From positions 717,816 to 755,006 of the forward strand of contig BFEA01000153.1 in the NCBI GenBank assembly GCA_003427395.1: a DNA stretch of 37,191 nt, given 5' to 3'. Shown piece by piece: positions 20,721 to 29,654 of this stretch (position 1 is the first letter of the stretch; every line of letters begins with the position of its first letter). This stretch comes from Chara braunii (taxonomy: Eukaryota > Streptophyta > Charophyceae > Charales > Characeae). The translations under genes were made by a program, and so were the position numbers. The notes beneath the pieces are model-generated. The model saw only the letters and a list, made by a program, of their open reading frames with translations. It did no database searches and had not been told where the DNA came from.

Positions 20721-21340
20721 ACGCCTATTTTTCGGCCTCGTTACCGGAAGGGTTCCCTTGAATGGTCACTGGTCTTCCTTGATTCTCCCATGCCTCCCGC
20801 ATGTCCTCGAAAGCGGCTTTCTGCGCACGTTGCTTAGACATATTATGTCTTGTGTTCTCCGTGAGATTGACCTGCAAATACCCTCCAAAGTCTTCGTCGG
20901 AGAACCACACGACTCTCGCCGGCCACGAGTGCATCTTCCACAATTCGAATATTTACTCACCGTCCAACTCCTTCACATCAGCCACAGTGTGTTGTCCGTT
21001 GACAGGGTAACAAAAGTACTTGTCCTTGTCCTCGGGCTTGAAGACATCCTTGTGAACACTCTCAGCTCTCTCCGGCCTATGCCTCACCGGCTTGTACATG
21101 GGTGCCAAAACGAAAGGGTTTTTCGTCCAGATCTTCCCCTTTTCATCGTGGAATTACCTTAGCATCGTGCCCTTGATGTCCTCCACACCATCGCGAGTGA
21201 GACTACGGTGATTGTAATATCTTTCCCACGGCGGAATGTCGCAGACCTTCTTGGGGCAAATGAGCAGTTGAATGGGGGGCTCCTTCTCCACGATGTCACC
21301 GTCATCGTGCCGCTCGTATTTGAGCCAAAACGCTGCCGCT
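20721..21340 (-). pseudogene. ParB/sulfiredoxin-like domain (NGQHT), broken
   Basis: ParB-fold domains bind DNA or act as nucleases or CTPases; in phages and bacterial islands they are often joined to DNA methylases. Here VCDIPPWERYYNHRSLTRDG, VEDIKGTM, NPFVLAPMY and YFCYPVNGQHTVADVKEL follow the ParB order (N-P-R box, helix, P-I-V strand, G-E-R-R box). NGQHT, at 20986-21000, replaces GERR. After it come ELWKMHSWPARVVWFSDEDF and NQGRPVTIQGNPSGNEAEK, which look conserved but are not part of ParB as I know it. Stops: TAA 21154-21156, TAA 20953-20955, TAG 20725-20727, all in one otherwise continuous frame. A fold comparison is needed to confirm. Confidence 0.5.
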
Positions 21341-21885
21341 TCGTCATACTGCCTACCGACATCCCTTTCGTCACCACTCATCCCCTCACCAGTCTTCCTC
21401 CTTCGAGGTTTTTTCTGGCCATCGCCTTCCTCAACTGTCAGTTTCTTTTTGGATTTCTCTGAAGGTTTTTCCGCAGCGGCAATGCCTAGATGAGCCAAAT
21501 CTCCTTCACCCATAGCTTGTCCTTCGTGGATGGTCAAGCCGCCGGACCTCCTTGCTTTCTTACTTGCTGTTGCACCCTCTTCCTTCGACTGCCTCTTTTT
21601 GACTCCTTGTTTTTGTCTGCCATGCATCCCTGGCGTCCTCTTTCCCGAGGCATGTTCTCCGACGTCACCGTCATCCCCACCAATCATCGGCTCCGAGTGT
21701 CCTTTCATCCTCTTCATGCGTCGGGTTTGTTCCGCCACCTCTTCTCGCACCGTCTTCTGTCGCTCGCGCTTCTTTTCCGAAGAAGTCGGCTCCCCGCCGG
21801 ACCTGTCGCGCACAGCGCCCACTCCTTCAGCCTCATTCCCTCCAACCTATTGCCCTGAGCTGCCGGATTCTCTTCTCGTCTCATC
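21341..21885 (-). pseudogene. Lys/Arg-rich linker of the large minus-strand gene
   Basis: Highly basic, low-complexity sequence (SEKKRERQKTVREEVAEQTR, KQGVKKRQSKEEGATASKKA, KKPRRRKTGEG) with no hydrophobic core. Several clusters would serve as nuclear localisation signals. It is in frame with both the N-terminal region and the ParB-like region. Confidence 0.6.
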
Positions 21886-22620
21886 TCAAAACGAATACGT
21901 GTCGCCCTGACAGACGACCCTGAGGATTTTCGGAGTACCGACCTGGTGAGTCCCTGCATCTGGAGAATGCAAGCCATATGTGTTCCCAGGAGCATCCGGG
22001 CCGACCTGCGTCTGAATGTTGCGTGCGTGCCGCTTGCCCTGACCCCCATCGGCGTGAATCACACTCCCGTGCCCCACTGGCGTCACAGGGGTTTCTTGAG
22101 CCAAGCTGGACAACCCCTCATGGGCTAGGAGAAGCCGGAAAACATATTTTCGTGGAAGAACCGGACGGTCTTTCGGCACCTTCAGCGTGAGATCGAGATA
22201 TTCCACTGGCGGTGGAGAACACATGCTGTTGTCATCGTAAAGCCCTTTAAAGTGACGACAAAATAGCATGTTCGAGTCGTACCCACAAAACTCTTGATCG
22301 GCACTATCACACCGTTAACACCTTTGTAAGGCAGTCTGCAGTGGTCGTATAAGATGTTAGTGTGCAGCTTGAGCAAGCCTCCAGACTAGTTGCCGAACGA
22401 GACGATGGTACCGAGAGAAAAAATGTCCGCTGCTCCCTCAGCGTATGGAAAGCAAGTGGGTCGCATGAAAACATCTGGCCCAACAAGGTTCTCCTCAACA
22501 ACGAAGTCAAAAAACCATTGTGCATCCCTCGTATGAAAATAATGAGCAGTAGATTGCAGAAGAGGTCGTCCCTCCCCCGGGCAGACGGCCCAGCGCTTGT
22601 CGATGTGTTGTTCGCGGACG
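21886..22620 (-). pseudogene. N-terminal domain of the large minus-strand gene, family unknown
   Basis: Reading starts after a possible splice acceptor at 22621-22622 (minus-strand AAAATAG/CG). The sequence HIDKRWAVCPGEGRPLLQST, HYFHTRDAQWFFDFVVEENL, FMRPTCFPYAEGAADIFSLG, KLHTNILYDHCRLPYKGVNG and NMLFCRHFKGLYDDNSMCSP is protein-like throughout. It is broken by TAG at 22385-22387 (FGN, stop, SGG), a one-base deletion near 22280 and TGA at 21886-21888. Spaced Cys and His residues might bind metal, but the pattern matches no family I know. The start codon is not visible; a further upstream exon is likely. Confidence 0.5.
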
Positions 22621-22689
22621 CTATTTTATGCCCAACCCTAGACCGAATCGGATGACCGGGAGGAAAGCCACTAGGTTTTCCTAAGAGTA

Positions 22690-23480
22690 CAGAAGCAAAA
22701 TGCAAACTAACTCGGAGTTGACGAAATGGAGGACCAAAACGACTTAAAAGATGGGTGTTTGAAATGCACACGAAGTCACAACAATTGGGTAAAGGAGAGG
22801 AAAGACAACACTCCTCTGGTAGAGTGAGTTCGGAGGAAAGATAACAACTCCTCGGAAAGATAACAACTCCTCGGAAAGAGTGCGAACCAACTCGCTGTCC
22901 CAGAAACGAGGAAGAGGCGGTTTATCTTCGGAAAAGTGCGAACTAACTCGGAGTTCTGGGAATGAAGACCTCTACAACAAGTACCGCATGGGTATCGACA
23001 AGTGGGAACCAACTCGCAGTTCTGGAGACAAGACAAAACGATGTACGAGATGGGTGTTTGAAATGCACACAAAGTCACAACAATTGGGTAAAGGAGAGGA
23101 AAGACAACACTTTTCTGGCAGAGTGATTTCGGAGGAAAGATAACAACTCCTCAGAAAGAGTGCGATCCAACTCACTGTCCTAGAAATAAGGAAGAGGCGA
23201 TTTATCTTCGGGACAGTGTGAACTAACTCAGACTTTTGGGACTGAAGACCTCTACAACAAGTTCCACATGGGTATCGACAAGTGCGAAGTAACTCGAAGT
23301 TCAGGAGATAAGACAACAATTCCAACTTGCAGTTCTGGAAACGAGAAAGTCACGTTTAAGCAAGAGGCGACTTATTTTGGGGAAAGTGCGAACTAACTCG
23401 GAGTTGTCGAAATGAAGACATGAAATAGGTACGACATGGGTGTCTACAAGTGCGAACTAACTCCGAGTCCTGGATACGGA
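22690..23480. repeat. 299-bp tandem repeat array
   Basis: ATGGGTGTTTGAAATGCACA starts at 22751 and again at 23050, giving a 299-bp unit; most of the unit is duplicated at high identity and a third, partial unit runs to about 23480. Within each unit GTGCGAACTAACTCGGAGTT-like and GATAACAACTCCTC words are repeated several times, so the unit is itself built from shorter repeats of about 50-80 bp. No coding function. Confidence 0.85.
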
Positions 23481-24260
23481 GGGCAGCAACTCCTCCATGT
23501 CAGGTCGGCGACCTCACAAGGGACATGTGAACGAAAACGGGGAATTGATTCGGTGTTCAACAAAAACTGGGTATTGATTTGGGGTTCACCATGGACACTG
23601 ACGAGTATAAGCTGCGAAGGGAATCGAGCAGCTTTATACAAACGATATTATGGCAGCTTTATAGCGTGCATGATATTGGTTCAGCTATTGAGAAAGGTAA
23701 TCAAGCTACGAAGCACGGATCGGTTATGGCGGACAGAGGTGGAGGGTGGAGAAAACACATCAGAACATGTGCGGTGGCGACAACGCAACCGGACCTCTAG
23801 AGCTGTGAAACAACAAAACCGGGAATTGATTCGGGGCTTAACATGTGGCAACTGTGGCATTATAGCGTGCAGGTAGAGACAGGGCATCTGGGAATTTGTT
23901 CGGACATCGAACACAGATTAGGACAACTGAAATTATAGCATCTCACCTTCGTCGTGCGTTGCGTGAACCACGTCGGACGGATATGGATGTACGACGACCG
24001 AACCAGACATGGTGGAGGGAAATCGAACTACGAAGAGCAAACTGACTATGGCGAATGTAAATGCAACTATGAAGAGCGAACCAGCTATAGCGAATGGAAA
24101 TCGAGCTACGAAGAGCGAACCGAACACCATGCGGCAACTGCAGCATTGGCGGAAGGAGGTGGCGGAAGGAGCGAATCGAGCTAGGAAGAGAGAACCGGCT
24201 ATGGCGGACGGAGGTGGCGGGTGAAGACAAGATATCAAAACGCGTGCGGAAGCGATAGCG
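23481..24260. repeat. Mixed repeats including a 39-bp tandem unit
   Basis: Between about 24018 and 24130 a 39-bp unit (AATGGAAATCGAGCTACGAAGAGCGAACCAGC... type) is repeated about three times. A longer module ending GGCTATGGCGGACGGAGGTGG occurs near 23720 and near 24195. GGGAATTGATTCGG.G also recurs (23540, 23820). Frames are open because 39 is a multiple of three; no protein is inferred. Confidence 0.75.
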
Positions 24261-24880
24261 CGACTTGACCTGTGAAAAAAGGGATAACACGAGGGCGTCA
24301 ACACCTTTTATACTTTCCAGCAGCAGGCCTGCGTCGGTATCAAGGAGGGGCCGTATCGATTTGCATATCCCACGCTGGGGCCTATACGACGCCAGGACCT
24401 ATAAAACGGTAAGGACATGTTGGGCCTCGAAAGATCAGAGGTACCGGAAATTGTCGGTCGCCGATCAGCAATTTTCAACGAAGCAGATTACCGAAGCCAC
24501 TAACATACCTGAGGCCCTAAAATCTCCGCGAACTCCGGCGTGCATTGATATGACACTTCCAGAAAATAAGGGACAGGCAAGGTCATTTTCGCTGTTCTAG
24601 TCTGGACTGTCGATCGGCACACGATCCGACGTACAAAGTGGAGCTTTGTTACCCCCCCGAGGTCAGACGCAGAAAACCGGCGCGGCAGTTCGTTGCGCGT
24701 CGCGGCCAGGCGACGGTCCATTGTGCGCCTCGGCGCGGTGATTCGTTGCGCTCCAAGGTCAACACTGAAAATCTATAAGTTCTGGTCTCGAGGTCATTGG
24801 GACATTTTGCAAATGTCAACGGTGTTGGATATTGAAAGTCCGAAATCCATTCCAACGCTTACCATGCGCCATCGCCATCG
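24261..24880. other. No gene seen; possible TATA-like element
   Basis: Short frames only. A CCTATAAAACGG motif near 24398-24409 resembles a TATA box, but nothing downstream is coding. It could belong to an old LTR or promoter fragment. Confidence 0.4.
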
Positions 24881-25520
24881 ATGCGCTTAGCTCATCGCCA
24901 TCGCGACGCAAAGCTATATCCTCCATCGCAGCCATTGCGCTCGCCCAACCATCGCAGCGCTGACAATCGCTATCGCTCTCATCGCAGCGCTGGCCATCGC
25001 TATCGCTGCCATCGCAGCTCTAGCCATTGTTATCCGTTCCATTGCTGCGTCATCTTTCTCATCGTTGCCCATCTCTCTCCATCGGTGCGTCATCTCTCTC
25101 TATCGGTGTACCATCTTTGTCCATCTCTCTCCATCGGTGCGCCATCTCTCTCTATCGATGCGCCGTCGCCCTCCATCGTTGATTCATTGGGCCATCTCGT
25201 GCGCCATCTCTCTCCATCGTTGCGCCATCTATCTCCATCGCTGCACCATCTTTTTCTATCGTTGCACCATCTTTCTCCATCACGGACTCTCTCCATCGCC
25301 GCATCATCTATCTCTATTGCTCTTGCGCGATCTCTTCCCAATCGTTGCGCGATCTCTCTCCATCTTCGCGCCTTGTCTCTCCATCTTCGTGCCATCTCTC
25401 TCCATCGCTCCTTCGCGATCTCATCTCCATTGCTGCCTGATTTCTCTCCATCGTTCCTGCGCGATATTTTTCCATTGCCGCACGATCTCTCCCAATCACT
25501 GAGTGATCACTCTCCATCTA
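24881..25520. repeat. CATCTCTCTCCATCG low-complexity tandem repeat
   Basis: Units of about 21-24 bp such as GCGCCATCTCTCTCCATCGTT are repeated some 25 times with drift, preceded by a CATCGCAGCGCTGGC-type repeat (24890-25030). Long frames on both strands (Ser/His/Leu-rich on plus, Arg/Trp/Glu-rich on minus) follow from the repeat and are not genes. Confidence 0.9.
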
Positions 25521-26275
25521 ACAGCGATTTCGTCAAAACGGACATATTTTTATTTTTGAACAAAATTGAAACTCCTTTTTTTTCCCTTTTTTTTCATTTT
25601 CCAGCAGTTTAGTACCGCAGTATATAGGATACCGTGGGTTTAATTATCGAATTAAACCGCAAAAAATGGTGAGTTTTTGCTCCTGAGCAACGTTAGTTCG
25701 GATAGTGTAATGTTTTTCAAGTGCACGTAGTTAAAATTTTTAATATTTTTGAGTTTTTTTCATCATTTTATCGACTTTCACTGAATGTTTTATCAGCATT
25801 TTTAACATTTTTTTACTTAATCGATCAGAAAAGGCATCAAATAAGTATTTTCGTTTTGGTTTGCTGTAGTTCATCATCAATGTAGTGTTTTTTTTTCTGA
25901 AATCTGCATCGTTATTGTAACATAATAAGATTGTCAATACGTTTTTCATCTGCAAGTCCTGTTTTTTTTGCCACACGTGGGAACAAAACGCCCGCACAAC
26001 ACATTATAACATCCAACGCACATTGCAAATGGAACAACTAACTTAAAAATTGATACATAAATGTGATTCGCAAGGCAATTTTTAGTCAGAAATTGATAAT
26101 CATATCATATTTTTACGAGTTCGTCACAATTATTACATTGCAATTGCAAAAAACAACTCAAAATTTGTCCACATGCAAATGATGTCTGTCGCTGTCGCTC
26201 CATGTCTATTACTTAGCCACTTATCATCGTTTAATAATTATCCTCGCTCACACTCTTACGTTTTCCTATTATCAT
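25521..26275. other. AT-rich DNA, no gene seen
   Basis: T-rich and A-rich sequence with a marked drop in GC content compared with 14.5-22.6 kb. No frame above about 85 codons and no domain. Confidence 0.6.
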
Positions 26276-26279
26276 ATTA

Positions 26280-26440
26280 ATGATGGCTTCTATTTGTTGC
26301 ATTAATGATGAGAATCCACATCGAGGTATCGTTCGAGCCATTGAATATGCACGCCGGGATAGGTGGAATATGCATGCTTTAAAAGTTGGTTACGAAAGCA
26401 GACCTGCCTTCAAGTCTTTGACCCTCGCGCATCAATGTAA
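26280..26440 (+). CDS. Possible short exon, family unknown
   Basis: Protein-like sequence NPHRGIVRAIEYARRDRWNM then HALKVGYESRPAFKSLTLAH is followed by CATCAATGTAATTTTG, where GTAATT could be a splice donor. The peptide has balanced composition unlike its AT-rich surroundings. No second exon can be matched downstream on the same strand, and the next coding-like sequence is on the opposite strand. It may be a gene fragment. Low confidence. Confidence 0.25.
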
Positions 26441-26492
26441 TTTTGTTTTCCTCATAAACTTGCAAAGTTGCTTCATGACATTCCACATACTT

Positions 26493-26693
26493 TTACACTG
26501 TCCCTGTTTTTCCTAGTCTTCTGTAAATTCGCACGTCATACACGTCGATTTTCGTGAACCTCACGGCAACTACAAATAATTTACATCCACGAGTTTCACA
26601 TCTTACTATTGACTCATATTCGTATCGAAACAGACCGTTTGTTGTTGTGAGAGTTGCCTCTGCAGGCACTGCGATGGGAGTGATGCGCGTCAT
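26493..26693 (-). pseudogene. Short coding-like fragment related to the 27.3-27.7 kb frame
   Basis: A 66-codon frame with balanced composition contains EYESIVRCETRGCKLFVVAV followed by RFTKIDVYDVRIYRR. The R.C..RG....F.AV.(K/R) pattern recurs in the frame at 27345-27698 (RIRVCNRGTTIVTLFTAVKI), suggesting a repeated domain or a duplicated fragment of the same gene. Function unknown. Confidence 0.35.
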
Positions 26694-26699
26694 TTTTGT

Positions 26700-27160
26700 A
26701 TAAGGTTTGTCTAGTATTGTCTCCTATTGTAATGTCGAGCACTACAACCCTGCAAGATCGATGAGGTAATATTGTTCAAAATTAGTCATCCGACAAATAT
26801 AACATTTTATGATACAACGAAGTTTGTCTTAAAAAAACAAAAAATAAAGAACAAATAAATTCAAACACGTTTGTTTATGCTAAATTAGAGCTTGTAAATT
26901 GCAAATGTTTGCAATTTTCAAAACTTCGTCCACATCATCGAAACCCAAAAACGAAATAACATGTGAAAAAAACACGATTAAACATAACTAAAAAAATAAT
27001 TTTGCGTTCACCACATAAAATGAAACTGACGATTGTTGCAGTGCTAACAATTCCTATCTCCATAGTGTTCAAAGGCATTCACATATCTGATCATTGTAGT
27101 CCGGAATGCGTGTCAGCGATGAATCGCATTGATTGTTGAACATGTCCCGACCTGGACAAC
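26700..27160. other. No gene seen
   Basis: AT-rich, short frames only. Confidence 0.5.
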
Positions 27161-27164
27161 CGTA

Positions 27165-27725
27165 CTTTCCTACTGGCTCCTATCTAGAGTCCCGTGAAGA
27201 ATAAGAGGTAGAAAATTTGTTGCGTGCTTAATGTCTTCACAATACGGACAATCTATCACTATCTTCTGTCTGCCACCCACTAACGATACTTTTTTCCTGT
27301 CCCGATCAATAGTACTGCTTCGTACGAGATACTTCATCTGTGTGTCATTTTCTATTCTCGACTGTAAATACTATCTCCTCACATTTGTCTAAAAGGTAAT
27401 GAAGTTGCATATGCACCAAACTCTCAACCCTGTACACTAACTCTTTCCTGAGTGCCGTGTCAATTTTCAACTGATTCTGAAAAAGTTCGATTTTGCTTGA
27501 ACCCTCGGGGTCCCAAAATTCTTCCCGGGCAGTGAACACCACATTCATTGTCGTGCCGGTGATTTTCACTGCTGTAAAAAGTGTCACAATGGTCGTGCCT
27601 CTATTGCATACTCGGATTCGACCATAGAAGTCCATCACCACCGGTGCAAGCAATTCTTTTCTGGCAATGAAATACCACACGCACACTTTTTGTTCCAATT
27701 TGTCTTTCTCGTCCCAGTCGTGTTT
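27165..27725 (-). pseudogene. Unknown minus-strand gene, C-terminal part with CxxC
   Basis: The first frame reads YGRIRVCNRGTTIVTLFTAV, REEFWDPEGSSKIELFQNQL and HMQLHYLLDKCEEIVF. Near 27350 the protein-like signal changes frame: NDTQMKYLVRSSTIDRDRKK, GGRQKIVIDCPYCEDIKHAT, NFLPLILHGTLDRSQ, then TAG. A single CPYC pair could be half a zinc site. The frame change marks it as broken unless an intron is present. It is continuous in strand and spacing with the segments upstream to 29.6 kb, so it is probably the last part of one gene. Family unknown. Confidence 0.4.
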
Positions 27726-27815
27726 TCTGCATACCTCCCTCTAGTTGGCTAGCATCTTCAAAGGATTCACAACGTCTTTCCTCGATACAATGGCGTATGC
27801 GTCATCCTCCTTTGT

Positions 27816-28075
27816 TTACAGGTACCGCATATTTGATCCATTGTCGGACGCAATCATCTCTTGTCCGTTGGCAAACCCCATGATCGGTATAATTTCACCA
27901 TCCGGTCCAACTTCCTTTTCAATATTTAAGTACTCATAATTCGCAAATTCATCGACGATATCAACCGACCAAATGTTAGTGTCTAAAATAATGAGATCCT
28001 CAATTGTTGATGAAACTTGATGAGAGGATCCGCTTCCATTCGAGCTTGTTTGACCGACTTCCATCCTGCAAGTTG
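27816..28075 (-). pseudogene. Unknown minus-strand gene, acidic exon
   Basis: The minus-strand sequence CTCAACTTGCAG/GATGG just before the Met at 28062-28064 is a good splice acceptor. The exon is acidic (TIEDLIILDTNIWSVDIVDE, YEYLNIEKEVGPDGEIIPIM). A matching donor could be the GTACGT at about 28290-28295 (after RWQTP). No domain recognised. Confidence 0.4.
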
Positions 28076-28251
28076 AGCGTATAGACGCACAAAATTCGCG
28101 AGTTTCATCATATTAGATTCTGAATATTGTACACAGGCACGTCTATTATACAATTACAAAATTGTTCTACTACGAAGATGCTCCATATCGCGGATAAAAA
28201 ACAGAAAAAACAGTATATCTGCTATGATTACATTGTCACTAAGTACATCCC

Positions 28252-28671
28252 TTAAGTAGGAGGTCTGATAACCCGTCCGAATGTTGTGACGTACGGGGTT
28301 TGCCAACGACAAGGTCGTGGACTGAAACCATACATAGCATTCATGGACGATCCATATACGTGGATCAGCGGCTCCTTGATTGTTGCATTCTCCGAAAATA
28401 CCGACATGTATTTCAACCTAACAAACCCTCCCGGACGTGCTAAGGAATTCTCAATGGCGTCTCGTATCGCCATCGCTTTCTCTTCCAGCCGTTGCCACAA
28501 TGCCAGATTTTGCATCTGGTCTGCGATCAATACATCTGGCCGTTCATCTGGATCCCAACGAACAGGCAACCACCAGCCCTGCGGCGGCTGAAGAAAAAAC
28601 TGGTTCCGTGATACACGCACAACTCCATCTACAAGTTTCCTAGATTTGTTTGAAGAAGCCACACATAGCAC
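28252..28671 (-). pseudogene. Unknown minus-strand gene, domain copy 2
   Basis: The frame includes VDGVVRVSRNQFFLQPPQGW, LALWQRLEEKAMAIRDAIEN and SLARPGGFVRLKYMSVF. The stretch IRDAI.(N)SLA....FV(R/K)(L/M).YMS.F...E.L is also present in the neighbouring frame 28677-29039 (IRDAIGIALAKTCCFVKMSY), so the two are tandem copies of one domain. The frame ends in TAG near 28252, possibly inside an intron. Confidence 0.45.
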
Positions 28672-28676
28672 TCTTG

Positions 28677-29039
28677 CTAGTATGAACCAATGCGTTTAAC
28701 ACGTTTTCCTTCGTAACTATACAAGCCATGCAGGAGTGAGCAGAATGTGAGCATTTTCAAACCCTCGGGTCCGTCATTGTTGTCCCTGTTGAATGATGAT
28801 GTATACGACATCTTTACAAAACAGCACGTTTTGGCAAGAGCGATGCCAATAGCGTCTCTTATGGTGCATATTTTATATTCTACTTCGTCCACGGACTCTT
28901 TCACATTAAATACCGAATTCTTGCATGCGTGTTCATTCAACAGTGCTTCGCATCGTGCCTCTATTAATCTTCCACCCTTACCTGTGCATGCTATGCAATT
29001 GACTCTACATAAATCGCTATCGTTTAAGGAAACCCTCAC
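28677..29039 (-). pseudogene. Unknown minus-strand gene, domain copy 1
   Basis: It contains DLCRVNCIACTGKGG (CxxC), EARCEALLNEHACKN, then YKICTIRDAIGIALAKTCCF and VKMSYTSSFN, homologous to the next copy at 28252-28671. It overlaps the preceding frame by a frameshift near 29036. Cys content is higher than in copy 2. Function unknown. Confidence 0.45.
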
Positions 29040-29593
29040 AGAGCAATACGATATGCGCTTATGCTCGTCCCCGCTTCGTTACGCACGGGGTACGTTGTGA
29101 TTCTCTGGCATAATCTTCCGCACCTTTGCTGTTCAACTTTGAACCAGTTCGCCCACGTGCGAGGTGATGTTCTTACGAACTTGCATGAAATTTCTCCATC
29201 CTCCTCGCAACACTCATTCGTCGAATCTTGGCTTGTATTTGCGACAAGAGGGTCATAAGTACCCAAGTGGTTGTTCATCTAGTGAATCTCTGCATAGTTT
29301 GGTATATACACTGTCTCGAGACAGGCGGAATGTATTTCGATGATCCGGCCCCACTTCATCTCGTTAGCAAATCTGAAGTCGTGCGCCCATGGACATTCTA
29401 TCATCGCGATCTCCCAATCGCTCTCGCTCCAGTTCCTAACTGTTCCTCGCCATGGCAGCACGCCCACCCATGGATCGACTCGAAGTGCCTCGACTATCCG
29501 GAATTTCGTATTCTCGTCCAACTGCTGATGATGGTTGTTGTCGTTAGTGGTCATCCCACGACTTGATGAACACGCGAAGTAGCTTCTGTACAC
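29036..29593 (-). pseudogene. Unknown minus-strand gene, N-terminal part
   Basis: One frame from a Met at 29551 or 29593 reads LDENTKFRIVEALRVDPWVG, VLPWRGTVRNWSESDWEIAM, IECPWAHDFRFANEMKWGRI, then TAG at 29279-29281, and continues RTSPRTWANWFKVEQQRCGR. It is Trp-rich and clearly not random. It abuts the palindrome array that begins at about 29655, so the promoter and any upstream exon may have been replaced by the array. Confidence 0.45.
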
Positions 29594-29654
29594 AACACAT
29601 ACACTGCTGTAGGGATGTTTGCGATAAAATTTGGAAACATGTTACGCCTGGCCA

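Noticed and set aside
24881-25612. 243-codon plus-strand reading frame
   Set aside because: It is created by a low-complexity CATCTCTCTCCATCG repeat; the opposite strand is open as well and composition is extreme.
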